This document shows, in pieces, positions 26,082 through 34,836 of a stretch of 64,000 nucleotides of DNA. The position numbers and the translations under genes are program-made. The stretch spans positions 1-64,000 of the forward strand of contig NZ_OLMK01000007.1 in assembly GCF_900290235.1 (NCBI RefSeq), in the 5' to 3' direction. This stretch comes from Streptomyces sp. MA5143a (GTDB taxonomy: Bacteria; Actinomycetota; Actinomycetes; Streptomycetales; Streptomycetaceae). Every line of letters begins with the position of its first letter. Within the stretch, counting starts at the first letter, position 1. The notes beneath the pieces are model-generated. The model was not told the origin of the DNA. It was given only the letters and a program-made list of their open reading frames with translations, and ran no database searches.

Positions 26082-27077
26082 TCAGACCACCGGTGCCGCC
26101 AGTTCCCCCGTGCCCAGTTCGTCGGTGCCCAGGGAGGACTCTCCGTACTGTTCCAGGGGCCAGCCCGGGCGGTAGATCGTGTCGAGGTAGCGTTCGCCGA
26201 GGTCGGGGGCGATGGCGACCGCGGTGAGGTCGGGGGAGCCGTCCCGGTTCAGCCAGTCGACGGCGCCGCTGACCACCGTGCCGGTGGAGCCCCCGAAGAG
26301 GAAGCCGCGCCGCGCCAGGCGGTGGCAGGCCCGTACGGTGTCGGCCTCCTCCACCCGGACGACGTCGTCCACGCAGGACGGGTCGAGCAGCGGCGGCGGC
26401 ACGCTCGTGCCGAGGCCGGGGATCAGCCGGCGCCCCGGTGTCCCGCCGAAGGCGACCGAGCCCACGCTGTCCACGGCCACGATCCGCACCCGGCGCCGCC
26501 GCTCCCAGAACCACTGGGCGCAGCCCATCAGCGTTCCCGAGGTGCCGACCCCCACGAACAGCACGTCGAGCCGGGGGAACTGCCGGGCGATGGCGGGCGC
26601 GGTGGTGCGGTAGTGCGCCCGCCAGTTCGCCTGGTTGGTGTACTGGTCGAGCCACACGTACCGCTCGTCGGCGGCGCACAGCGCGCGGACGTAGGCGATC
26701 CGCGCGCCGAGGAAGCCGCCGATCGGGTCCGGCTCGGTGATGACGTCGACCCGGCTGCCGAGCGCCTGCATCAGCCCCTTGGTCGCCGGGTTGCAGCGGG
26801 CGTCGGTCACGCACAGGAACCGGTAGCCCCGGCTCGCGGCGATCATGCTGAGCGCGACGCCCAGGTTCCCGGACGAGGACTCGACGAGGGTCGAGCCCGG
26901 CCCGAGCCGTCCGTCCCGTTCGGCGGCCCGCACCATCTCGGTCGCGGCCTTGAGCTTGATCGAGCCGGCGAAGTTGAAGCCCTCGCACTTGAGGAAGAGC
27001 CTGTGGCCGACGACCGTGCGCAGGTCGACGTACAGCTCCTCCTCGTTGAAGTCCGTGGGAACGGATATGACTGGCAC
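26082..27077 (-). CDS. sbnA: 2,3-diaminopropionate biosynthesis protein SbnA (PLP-dependent)
   Basis: The 331-residue protein belongs to the cysteine-synthase fold; PLP would bind K41 in the FAGSIKLKAA motif, with SSSGNLG as the substrate loop. SbnA condenses O-phospho-L-serine with L-glutamate to N-(2-amino-2-carboxyethyl)-L-glutamate. Pairing with SbnB just upstream gives a complete route to L-2,3-diaminopropionate (Dap). The GTG at 27077 with AGGGGGG ahead of it is the best start; the frame opens further upstream inside sbnB. It is the last gene of the five-gene operon, 43 bp after sbnB. Confidence 0.9.
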   Translation of the reverse strand: MPVISVPTDFNEEELYVDLRTVVGHRLFLKCEGFNFAGSIKLKAATEMVRAAERDGRLGPGSTLVESSSGNLGVALSMIAASRGYRFLCVTDARCNPATKGLMQALGSRVDVITEPDPIGGFLGARIAYVRALCAADERYVWLDQYTNQANWRAHYRTTAPAIARQFPRLDVLFVGVGTSGTLMGCAQWFWERRRRVRIVAVDSVGSVAFGGTPGRRLIPGLGTSVPPPLLDPSCVDDVVRVEEADTVRACHRLARRGFLFGGSTGTVVSGAVDWLNRDGSPDLTAVAIAPDLGERYLDTIYRPGWPLEQYGESSLGTDELGTGELAAPVV

Positions 27078-27120
27078 TGCGGCCCCCCTGGTGGTGCTTG
27101 TCGTACCGCTGCGTCGGCCG

Positions 27121-28161
27121 TCAGCCGTGCCGGCGCAGCTCGTGGAAGAAGTCGTCCACGATCCGCAGGCCGCCCGTCCGGGCCACCTCGGCGTGGACAC
27201 GACCGCCGACCGCGAGGTCGAGGACCCCGAGGCCGAAGGGCGAGAAGATCACCGGACGGTCCGCCGGCACGGACGCGCGGCCGGTGAGCACGTCGTGGAG
27301 CGTTCCGTCGAGGAAGTCCCGGCCTCCGGTGAGCTGTTCGGCGAGATGCGGTGAGGTGTTCGCCTTCAGACAGTGCTCGACGTCGTCCACGAAGTTCGCC
27401 GAGGCGAGCAGCACCTCGGGCGCCAGGTCCCGCAGCGACACATGCAGCACCAGCGGGTGGTGGGCGAACCACTTGGGCTCGTGCACGTACGGCTCGCCCG
27501 CGATCGTCGCGAACACGATCAGATCACTGGCCCGGATCAGGTCCTCGGCGCCGCCGTACGTGACAACCCGCCCGCTCGCCCCGGACCGTTCCAAGTACCC
27601 CCGGAACCCGGCCGCACTGGTCGCGGACAGGTCGTGCACCCCGACCTCCTCGAAGGACCAGCCGGTCGCGGCGAGGAAGGTGTGGATGTAGCGGGCGATC
27701 AGACCGGTGCCGACGAAGCCGACCCGGACCGGGCGGGGCGCCTCGCGGGCCGCGCTCAGCCGGTCGGCCGCGAGCGCCGCCGACGCGGCCGTCCGGGTCG
27801 CGCTGATGACCGACGCCTCCAGACAGGCGAACGGGTAGCCGGTGGTGTGGTCGTTGAGGATGAGCACCGCGGAGGCGCGGGGCAGCCCGGCCGCCGTGTT
27901 CTCCGGGAAACTGGAGATCCACTTCAACCCGTCCACCTGGAACGTTCCCCCCAGTGAGGCGGGCAGCGCGATGATCCGTGAGGACGGGCGGTCCGGGAAG
28001 CGCAGGAAGTACGACGGCGGGTTGACCGTGTCGCCCGTGTCCCCGGCGCCGTGCAGCCGGTACACGGTCTCGACCAGGTCGACGATCTCCCGCTCCCGCC
28101 CCTGGAGCGCCTCCCGTACCTGGGCGCCGGAGATCACGGCGAAGCCCGGAGTCCCGGTCAT
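27121..28161 (-). CDS. sbnB: 2,3-diaminopropionate biosynthesis protein SbnB
   Basis: The 346-residue protein is of the ornithine cyclodeaminase/mu-crystallin family, with an NAD-binding motif GFVGTGLIARYIH near residue 150. SbnB oxidises the SbnA product to release L-Dap, 2-oxoglutarate and ammonia. Segments NPPSYFLRFPDRPSSRIIALPA and ISSFPENTAAGLPRASA are typical of SbnB rather than of ornithine cyclodeaminase. Its ATG overlaps the stop of the oxygenase gene (ATGA). Confidence 0.92.
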   Translation of the reverse strand: MTGTPGFAVISGAQVREALQGREREIVDLVETVYRLHGAGDTGDTVNPPSYFLRFPDRPSSRIIALPASLGGTFQVDGLKWISSFPENTAAGLPRASAVLILNDHTTGYPFACLEASVISATRTAASAALAADRLSAAREAPRPVRVGFVGTGLIARYIHTFLAATGWSFEEVGVHDLSATSAAGFRGYLERSGASGRVVTYGGAEDLIRASDLIVFATIAGEPYVHEPKWFAHHPLVLHVSLRDLAPEVLLASANFVDDVEHCLKANTSPHLAEQLTGGRDFLDGTLHDVLTGRASVPADRPVIFSPFGLGVLDLAVGGRVHAEVARTGGLRIVDDFFHELRRHG

Positions 28162-29216
28162 ACGTAGCTCACCTCGTCCTTCGTGTCGTGGTCGGAAAGC
28201 CGTACGGGGTCCGTGAACCCCACGAGCACCTCGCGCGGCCCCTCGTAGGGCTCGCGGCTGTGGGCGCAGCGGATGTTGTCGACGACCAGCAGGTCACCGG
28301 GGAGCCAGGGGGTGCGGACGGTGTGGTCCTCGTAGACCGCGTTGAGCGTCTCGACGACGTCCGCGCCGATCGGTTCGCCGTCGCCGTGGCGGGTGTCGAA
28401 GGGCAGCCCGTCGGGGCCGTAGAGGTCGACCAGGTACGCGCGCACCTCGGGGTCCATGGTCCATGCGTTGAGGAACGCGATCTGGTTGAACCAGCAGCGC
28501 CGGCCGGTGACCGGATGCCGTACCACGGCGGGGCGCCGCTGCCGGGTGCGCAGGGAGCCGTCGGGCTGCCAGGAGACGTCGACGCCGCCCGCGCGGCAGT
28601 AGCGCTCGACGGCATCCCGGTCGGCGGTGCCGAAGGCCTCCTCGACGGACGCGCCGATCTCGTCGTGGTACGAGCGGGTCAGCAGCCAGCCGTCCCGCTC
28701 GAACCGTTCGGCGAGTCCGGCCGGCAGCGCGGCGAGCACGGCCTCCGCGTCGGCGAGGCCCGTCGCCCCGCCCCGGTCGGCGGGCCGGAGGCAGGCGAGG
28801 AGCAGCAGCCCCGGGAACTCGCGTGTGTAGCTCGACTCGTGGTGCATGCACATGGGCTGGTTCGGCGGCCAGGGGGTCGAGGAGTACACCCCGGCCGCGT
28901 GCGTCCGCCGGGGTGCGAAGGTCTCCCGCTCGCTCAGCAGGGTGCCGCCGCCCAGCTGCCGGAACACGGCCTCCACCTCGGTCGCGTCCCGCAGCCCGAG
29001 GCCCCGCACCAGGACCGCGCCGTGCTGGGCGACGACGGCCCGCAGGGCGTCCCGGTGCCCGGCCGCCCAGCGGGGCGCGGGCACGGCGGGGGAGACCGGC
29101 AGCAGCGCGGGCCTGCCGGGGGAGAGGTCCACCTCCGGGAGCGGCCGCGCGACCGGCGGTGGTTCCGGGGCGGTGCGGCGGCGGCCCAGGGAGCCGCGGC
29201 GACTCAGGAAGCTCAT
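28158..29216 (-). CDS. TauD/clavaminate-synthase-like Fe(II)/2-oxoglutarate oxygenase
   Basis: The 352-residue enzyme has the metal triad H125-x-E127 (in MCMHHESSYTREF) and H319 (NIRCAHSREPYEGPR), with a following Arg for 2-oxoglutarate. HxE rather than HxD is the clavaminate-synthase variant common in enzymes acting on amino acids or carrier-bound aminoacyl groups. A likely role is beta-hydroxylation or desaturation of Dap, free or on the carrier. The first 45 residues are basic and Pro-rich. It overlaps the NRPS gene (ATGA) and sbnB (ATGA), so the stoichiometry is coupled. Confidence 0.88.
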   Translation of the reverse strand: MSFLSRRGSLGRRRTAPEPPPVARPLPEVDLSPGRPALLPVSPAVPAPRWAAGHRDALRAVVAQHGAVLVRGLGLRDATEVEAVFRQLGGGTLLSERETFAPRRTHAAGVYSSTPWPPNQPMCMHHESSYTREFPGLLLLACLRPADRGGATGLADAEAVLAALPAGLAERFERDGWLLTRSYHDEIGASVEEAFGTADRDAVERYCRAGGVDVSWQPDGSLRTRQRRPAVVRHPVTGRRCWFNQIAFLNAWTMDPEVRAYLVDLYGPDGLPFDTRHGDGEPIGADVVETLNAVYEDHTVRTPWLPGDLLVVDNIRCAHSREPYEGPREVLVGFTDPVRLSDHDTKDEVSYV

Positions 29217-31705
29217 GACGACGCCCTCCCGTCGGGGTCGGCGGCGGCCCGTGCGGCCGTCCACGCGGCGGTCCGTGTGTCGATCAGGGCGGCGAGGTCC
29301 GCGAGGACGGGGTGGCGGACCACGTCCTTGAGGGACACCGCCCGGTCCAGGGCGACGGCGAGCTTCACCGCCGCCAGGGAGGTGCCGCCCCGGTCGAAGA
29401 AGTCGTCGTCGCGGCCGATCCGGGCCCTCGGTACGCCCAGTACGTCGGCCCACGCGAGGGCCAGCCGCTCCTCGGTCGCCGTGACCGTCGACACCGTGGG
29501 CCGGCCGTCCGTGGTGTCGGCGCGCTCGGCCAGTTCGGTGAGCGCCCGCCGGTCGGTCTTGCCGTTGGCGGTCAGCGGCAGGCTCGCCCGCCAGTGGAAC
29601 ACCGACGGCACCATGTACGCCGGCAGCGAGGCCGCCAGCCGCTCCCGCAGCACCTCACCCGGCAGCGGCCGGCCGGAGTGGAAGGCGACCAGCCGGGCGC
29701 CCCCGGCGACCACGACCGCGCCGTCGCGGACCCCGTCGACCCGTAGCAGCGCGTTCTCCACCTCGCCGATCTCGACGCGGAAGCCCCGCACCTTGACCTG
29801 GGTGTCCCGGCGGCCGAGGAACTCCAGCTTGCCGTCGGGCCGCCACCGCCCGTGGTCGCCGCTGCGGTAGAGCCGCTCACCCGGCCGGTACGGGTCGGTG
29901 GTGAAGGCCCGCCGGGTGCGCTCGGGATCGTTGACGTACCCCCGCCCGACGCAGATCCCGGAGAAGACGATCTCCCCCGGGGCGCCCAGCGGCACGAGGG
30001 AGAGGTGTTCGTCCACGACGTACACGCGGACGTTGCCGACCGGGCGGCCGAGCGGCACCCGGTCGCCCTCCGGTGCCCGGTGCATCACCTCGTGGTTGGT
30101 GTCGTCGGAGGTCTCGGTGAGCCCGTAGGCGTTGACCAGCGGAACTCCGGGCCCGGTGGCGAACCAGCGTTCGGCCAGCTCCTTCTTCAGCGCCTCCCCG
30201 GTGACGGACACCCGGCGCAGGTCGGGCAGCGGGCGCGGGCGCTGCTCCAGCTGGGCGAGGACGGCTTCGAGGTACGACGGGACGACCTGGAGCACGTTCA
30301 CCCGGCCGGCCGCGATCCGGTCGACGAACCGTTCGACGTCGAGGATCTCCTCCTGCTCCACCAGCAGGGTCCGCCCGCCGGCCAGGGGCGCGGCCAGCAG
30401 CTGCCACAGGGAGATGTCGAAGCACTGGGGCGCGGTCTGCGCGACGACGTCGCCCTCGCCGATCCCCAGGTCGTCGAGCTTGGCGTGGAGGTGGTTCACC
30501 AGCCCGGCGTGCTCGCACATCGCGCCCTTGGGTTCGCCCGTGGAACCGGAGGTGAAGTAGATGTACGCGAGCCGGTCCGGGGTGATCTCCATGCCGAGGT
30601 CGGAGTCGGGGTGCGCCTCGTCGTACGCGTCCTCCACGAACAGTTTCTGTGTGTCGGGCAGCGCGGCCAGGGCCGCGTCGAGGGTCGTGGTGCTGCCCCG
30701 CTCGGTGAGCACCAGCTCGCAGCGGGCCCGGGTGAGCGTCCGGGCGATGCGCTCGGCGGGGAAGTGCGGCTCGACGGGGAGGTAGACGCCCCCGGCCTTG
30801 AGGACGGCGAGGACGGCGGCCATCCAGTCGAGGTTCCGCTCGGTGACCACCGCGACCACCCCCTCACGGCCGAGCCCGCGCACGAGCAGGGCCCGACTGA
30901 GCTGGTTCGCGCGGGAGTTGAGCTCCCGGTATGTCCAGCGGCGGTCGCCGTGGACGGCCGCGACGGCGTCGGGGTGCGCCACGACCCGCTGCTCGAACAG
31001 CTCGTGCGCCCGGCGGTCGGGCAGTTCGCGGTGCGGTCCGGCGAGGCCGTCGAGCTGGAGGCGGACCTCGTCGTCCGACAGCAGGCTCTGCCGCGCGTGT
31101 TCGGCGCCCGGTTCCACCGCGAGCCCGGCGAGCGCGGTGACGTGGTAGCCGGCGATCCGGGCGGCTGCGCCCTCGTCCAGGACGTCGGTGCGGTACCGCA
31201 GCCGCAGCGCCGGCCCGTCCGCGCCCCGCACCGGCGCCACCCGCAGGACCACGTCCCCGTCGAGGTCGCCGTCCGCCCCGGTGGTGTCGAACACGGTCTC
31301 GAACGGTGGTTCCTCCAGACCGAGTTCGGCGCGCAGGGCGTCCACGGGGAAGCCGACGTGGGCCGACAGCTCCGTGAGGACGCGCCGGGTGTGCCCCAGC
31401 AGGGACCGCCAGGTGTCACCGGGCGCGGTGCCGATCCGGCAGGGCAGCACCCGGCCGTCCACCGCCCAGCCGGTGGTGACCTCCCGCTCGCCGCACAGCG
31501 CGGCGAGCACCTTCGCGTGGGCGGCGAGGAGCGCCGCCGTCCCGTCCGGGCCCGCCAGCATGCCCTCGGGCAACGGCACTTCGTACGCGGCGGTGCCCTT
31601 CACGGGATCACCGCTCCACCTCGGGATCGCGGTCCGCCCCCCGGCGGTCAGCATCCCCTGCCAGAACGTCCGGGCGCTGTCGCCCGCCGTCTTCGACCGG
31701 TCCAT
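29213..31705 (-). CDS. Single-module NRPS: partial condensation, adenylation, carrier
   Basis: The 830-residue protein has an N-terminal region of about 225 residues that resembles only the second half of a condensation domain and lacks an HHxxxDG motif. An adenylation domain follows (about 235-735; A3 TSGSTGEPKG near 385, A4 CFDISLW, A5 NAYGLTETS), then a carrier domain with S776 in DRGGTSL. There is no thioesterase, epimerase or complete C domain. My reading of the ten pocket residues is D-I-W-Q-S-T-A-D-D-K; two acidic residues suit a basic amino acid such as Dap. The ATG at 31705 has GGGGAG upstream. The gene begins 19 bp after the membrane-synthetase gene. Confidence 0.88.
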   Translation of the reverse strand: MDRSKTAGDSARTFWQGMLTAGGRTAIPRWSGDPVKGTAAYEVPLPEGMLAGPDGTAALLAAHAKVLAALCGEREVTTGWAVDGRVLPCRIGTAPGDTWRSLLGHTRRVLTELSAHVGFPVDALRAELGLEEPPFETVFDTTGADGDLDGDVVLRVAPVRGADGPALRLRYRTDVLDEGAAARIAGYHVTALAGLAVEPGAEHARQSLLSDDEVRLQLDGLAGPHRELPDRRAHELFEQRVVAHPDAVAAVHGDRRWTYRELNSRANQLSRALLVRGLGREGVVAVVTERNLDWMAAVLAVLKAGGVYLPVEPHFPAERIARTLTRARCELVLTERGSTTTLDAALAALPDTQKLFVEDAYDEAHPDSDLGMEITPDRLAYIYFTSGSTGEPKGAMCEHAGLVNHLHAKLDDLGIGEGDVVAQTAPQCFDISLWQLLAAPLAGGRTLLVEQEEILDVERFVDRIAAGRVNVLQVVPSYLEAVLAQLEQRPRPLPDLRRVSVTGEALKKELAERWFATGPGVPLVNAYGLTETSDDTNHEVMHRAPEGDRVPLGRPVGNVRVYVVDEHLSLVPLGAPGEIVFSGICVGRGYVNDPERTRRAFTTDPYRPGERLYRSGDHGRWRPDGKLEFLGRRDTQVKVRGFRVEIGEVENALLRVDGVRDGAVVVAGGARLVAFHSGRPLPGEVLRERLAASLPAYMVPSVFHWRASLPLTANGKTDRRALTELAERADTTDGRPTVSTVTATEERLALAWADVLGVPRARIGRDDDFFDRGGTSLAAVKLAVALDRAVSLKDVVRHPVLADLAALIDTRTAAWTAARAAADPDGRASS

Positions 31706-31724
31706 GTGTCTCCCCCGATTCACT

Positions 31725-34283
31725 TCACTGTTCGCGCGGGGCGTCCGTCCGGGAGCGCCCCGTGGTGTCCGGTGCCGCGTACCGCACCGTCTCCGTCGCC
31801 GGATTCCCGCCCCACCGCGCGTACGGCGGCACCTCCTCGCCCTTCATCAGGAAGGAGTCGGGGGCGAGCACGGCCCCCTCGCCCAGCACCACGCCGTAGT
31901 GCACGAACGCCCCGACCTCGAGCGTGCAGCGCGCGCCGATCGTGACGTGGTCCGACTTGAACGTGCCGTCCTCCTGCGAGTGGGCCTGGATCTTGGTGCT
32001 CGCGGCCAGCGTGCAGTCGTCCCCGACGGTGGTCAGGGTCCGCTCCGTGATGTACGCCCCGTCGTCGAAGACCCGCCGGCCGATCCGTACCCCCATCAGC
32101 CGCCAGACGACGCTCTTGTACGGGGTGCCGTTGAGGAGCTGGAGGTGCTTGTCCGGGAGCTTCCACAGCCGCTCCTGCCGCCAGAACACCGGGTCGTAGA
32201 TGGAGCACAGCCGTGGCCGCAGCGGCCGGAACCCGGTCAGGCACCGCTCCACCAGCACGTAGTAGGCGATCGTGAACACCAGGCCGGCGAGCGGGACGGC
32301 GGCGAGCGCGAGCAGCCCGGCGGTGCCGTGGTGCCCGTACAGGTCGTAGGCGGCGAAGCCGAGGACGGTGAGCGCGCACAGGTGCAGCCAGCGCAGGACC
32401 AGGAACAGCGCCATCGAGCGCAGGTTGCAGCGGTTCTTCGCGGCGAGCCTGCGGCGCAGCTCGTCGCCCTCCCGCAGATGGTCGAAGCGACTGTCGCGTT
32501 CCACGGAGCGGGGGATCTCGAAGGGGGGCGACCCGAGCAGCCCGACCCCTTCGCGGATCTCGCCGTCGAGCGGGACCAGCACCTTGGTCGCCAGCAGACA
32601 GTTCTCGCCGGTCCGGCCGCCGACCGGGTAGGCGATGGCGTTGCCGAGGAAGTTGTGCCCGCCGATCGACGTCCGGGACACCCGGAACGACGTGGCGGAG
32701 TACTCGGCGTTCATCACCGACAGCCCGTCCGCGACCATGGTGCCGCTGCCGACCCGGGTGAGGAACGGCGTCTCGTGCCGGATCTCGGTGCCGAAGTTCG
32801 ACCCGGTCTGCTCGACCCGCGACAGGTCGTACCCGAGCGCCTTGAGGTAGGGGACGATGTACGAGCTGTCGCCGCACAGCCATGCGAAGAACCTGATGTT
32901 GGTGAGGCCGGCGATCGCGCGGTGCACCGAGTAGTGGAAGCCGTACAGCGGGTACGTCCGGTCCGGCCGGACCAGCGGGCGCAGCAGCCGCGGCACCACG
33001 AGCACCGCGAGGGCGCCGGTGACGACACCGCCGAGGAACAGCGCGAGGGACAGCGCCACCGCCTCGGCGTAGAAGCGGGGCGAGGTGAGGTGCGGCGCCG
33101 CCGGGTCGAGCAGGACCTCCAGCGAGGGCACGGCGGCGAGCAGCAGATGGGCGCCGCCGACGGTCAGCGGCACGTACAGCAGGAACACCTGGAGCAGCGT
33201 GGCGAGCCCGTATCCGGCGCGTCGCGCGGTGCCGCAGGGAGCGGGATCGACCCGGATGTGGTCGACGTCCGTCGGGCGGGCGGGGGAGCCGTGGAAACTC
33301 CGCCCCGCGGGGACGGTCTCGCCGGCGCGCAGCGCGGAGGAGTGGCCGAGCTGGGAGCCGTCGCCCATGGCGGTGTCGATGTCGAGCACGGTGTGCTCCC
33401 CGACGAACACGTCCCGGCCGAGGGTCACCGGGCCGGTGCGGATCCGCCCGGCGCGGGCCCGGTAGCCCGGGAAATGGCACTCCTTGCGGATCACGGTGCC
33501 CGCGCCGACGGTGAGCAGATCGGTGCAGACCGGGACGGTACGGCTGAGGATCGTGACACCGGGGCCGATCCGGGCGCCCAGGGCCCGCAGGTACAGCACG
33601 TACAGCGGGTTGCCCACGAGCAGGGCCATCGGGCTGGTGTGCAGCAGCGCCTTGACGATCCAGAACCGCAGGTAGGCCAGGCCCCACACGGGGAAGTCCA
33701 CCGGTTTCCACCGCCCGACCAGCAGCCACTTCGCGACCACCGGCAGCAGACACAGGGCGACGAGGCCGAGCCCGCCGAACACCGCCGACCGCAGATAGAC
33801 CTCGACCGGTCCGGAGCCGTCCGCCACCCACGCGTACCCGTGTACGGAGCCGAGGGCGGCCACCAGGCAGTACCCGGCGAAGACGAGCAGCTGGAGCGCC
33901 CCGCACAGCACGTACCGGGGTGTGCTGCCCGGCGCGGTCGTCTCGGGCGGCGGCGTGGGAGCGGCGGCGGGCGGCCCGGGGGCCTCGGCGAGCGCTGCCG
34001 CGAGGGAGCGGATGCTGGGGTGGCCGTAGACGTCCCGTATGGACACCGTGGGCAGACGCGGGTGTTTCCTGACCCGGGCGCAGAAATGAGCCATCGTCAG
34101 TGAGTTGGCGCCGAGATCCTCGAAGAAGTGAGCGTCGGCGGGCACATGTTCGATATGGGTGACGTCGGCCAGAACTTCGGCCAGGAGTCGCTCGACGGCG
34201 GTGCGACTTTCCGCCGCGTCCGGTTCGGCCGCCTCGACCGCATCCGGTTCTTCCACCACGTGTCGTGGTACTGGCAATGTCAT
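31725..34283 (-). CDS. Membrane synthetase: carrier domain plus Pls/PosA-type terminal domain
   Basis: The 852-residue protein starts with a carrier domain (S61 in FEDLGANSLTMAHF), then an integral membrane part with about six helices and three blocks of left-handed beta-helix hexapeptide-like sequence (around residues 225-330, 450-560 and 735-830). This is the layout of the NRPS terminal domain TIGR02353, the part of epsilon-polylysine synthetase (Pls) and its relatives that elongates the chain in the membrane. Unlike those proteins, the adenylation domain is on a separate polypeptide, the next gene. GGAG lies six bases before the ATG. It is the first gene of the operon. Confidence 0.88.
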   Translation of the reverse strand: MTLPVPRHVVEEPDAVEAAEPDAAESRTAVERLLAEVLADVTHIEHVPADAHFFEDLGANSLTMAHFCARVRKHPRLPTVSIRDVYGHPSIRSLAAALAEAPGPPAAAPTPPPETTAPGSTPRYVLCGALQLLVFAGYCLVAALGSVHGYAWVADGSGPVEVYLRSAVFGGLGLVALCLLPVVAKWLLVGRWKPVDFPVWGLAYLRFWIVKALLHTSPMALLVGNPLYVLYLRALGARIGPGVTILSRTVPVCTDLLTVGAGTVIRKECHFPGYRARAGRIRTGPVTLGRDVFVGEHTVLDIDTAMGDGSQLGHSSALRAGETVPAGRSFHGSPARPTDVDHIRVDPAPCGTARRAGYGLATLLQVFLLYVPLTVGGAHLLLAAVPSLEVLLDPAAPHLTSPRFYAEAVALSLALFLGGVVTGALAVLVVPRLLRPLVRPDRTYPLYGFHYSVHRAIAGLTNIRFFAWLCGDSSYIVPYLKALGYDLSRVEQTGSNFGTEIRHETPFLTRVGSGTMVADGLSVMNAEYSATSFRVSRTSIGGHNFLGNAIAYPVGGRTGENCLLATKVLVPLDGEIREGVGLLGSPPFEIPRSVERDSRFDHLREGDELRRRLAAKNRCNLRSMALFLVLRWLHLCALTVLGFAAYDLYGHHGTAGLLALAAVPLAGLVFTIAYYVLVERCLTGFRPLRPRLCSIYDPVFWRQERLWKLPDKHLQLLNGTPYKSVVWRLMGVRIGRRVFDDGAYITERTLTTVGDDCTLAASTKIQAHSQEDGTFKSDHVTIGARCTLEVGAFVHYGVVLGEGAVLAPDSFLMKGEEVPPYARWGGNPATETVRYAAPDTTGRSRTDAPREQ

Positions 34284-34836
34284 TGAATTCTCCGCGACAG
34301 GTATTGCGAGGAAGGGCGCCCGGGGGTGAACGGACGGCGCGCGGAATGACGGTGAGAAAGGGGACGGAATGCGGTGACAGGAGTGGCGGAATGGAACAGG
34401 CTGGTCGAAGCCTGGAGAATCCCCCGGACTGTGCTGCGCCGCGGCCTGATCCTGGCCGGCCCAGCAGAATGCAATCCGGATTCTTTCGGCACATTACCGA
34501 GCAGGTCAAGGGGGGCCGGGCAATTGACGCTTTCCCGCCCCTTTTCCGATCTCTTCCGACCTGTCGGACCTCGACCGGCCGCGGGCTTCAGCGGGGAACT
34601 TTCCAAAAAGCGGGTACAAATACGCTCCGGCGTTCCACTTCCGTCGCCTCAAGAATTCGGCCAGCACGTCCATGACAGAAAACGAGATACGGAATCACCT
34701 TTGGTTTCCGCTGTGTTTCCCTTCGGCATCTGCCCCGTGACGGGGCCGGAGGGAAGCGAGCGGCCCACGCGGAACCGGCCGCGGCCCGCGGCACCGGGAG
34801 GTGAGGTCGGCGCGCCCAGACGGATACCTTTAGGGC
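34284..34836. promoter_or_regulatory. Divergent control region of the Dap operon and yihY
   Basis: This 553-bp stretch between divergent genes is visibly less GC-rich than its surroundings, with AT-rich runs at 34470-34500 and 34600-34700. On the minus strand TTGACC (34509-34504) and AAGAAT (34485-34480) stand 18 bp apart and could drive the operon with a 200-base leader. On the plus side GGATAC (34822-34827) precedes the yihY GTG by 9 bp, compatible with a leaderless start. I see no DmdR/IdeR-type iron box, no small ORF with a good ribosome site, and no RNA gene. Confidence 0.45.

Noticed and set aside
26082..34283. Staphyloferrin B or other siderophore cluster based on sbnA/sbnB
   Set aside because: No NIS synthetase (IucA/IucC), no decarboxylase, no ferric uptake genes and no visible iron box; only the Dap genes are shared.
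31725..34283. Complete epsilon-polylysine synthetase
   Set aside because: The adenylation domain is missing from this polypeptide and the neighbouring genes make Dap, not lysine.
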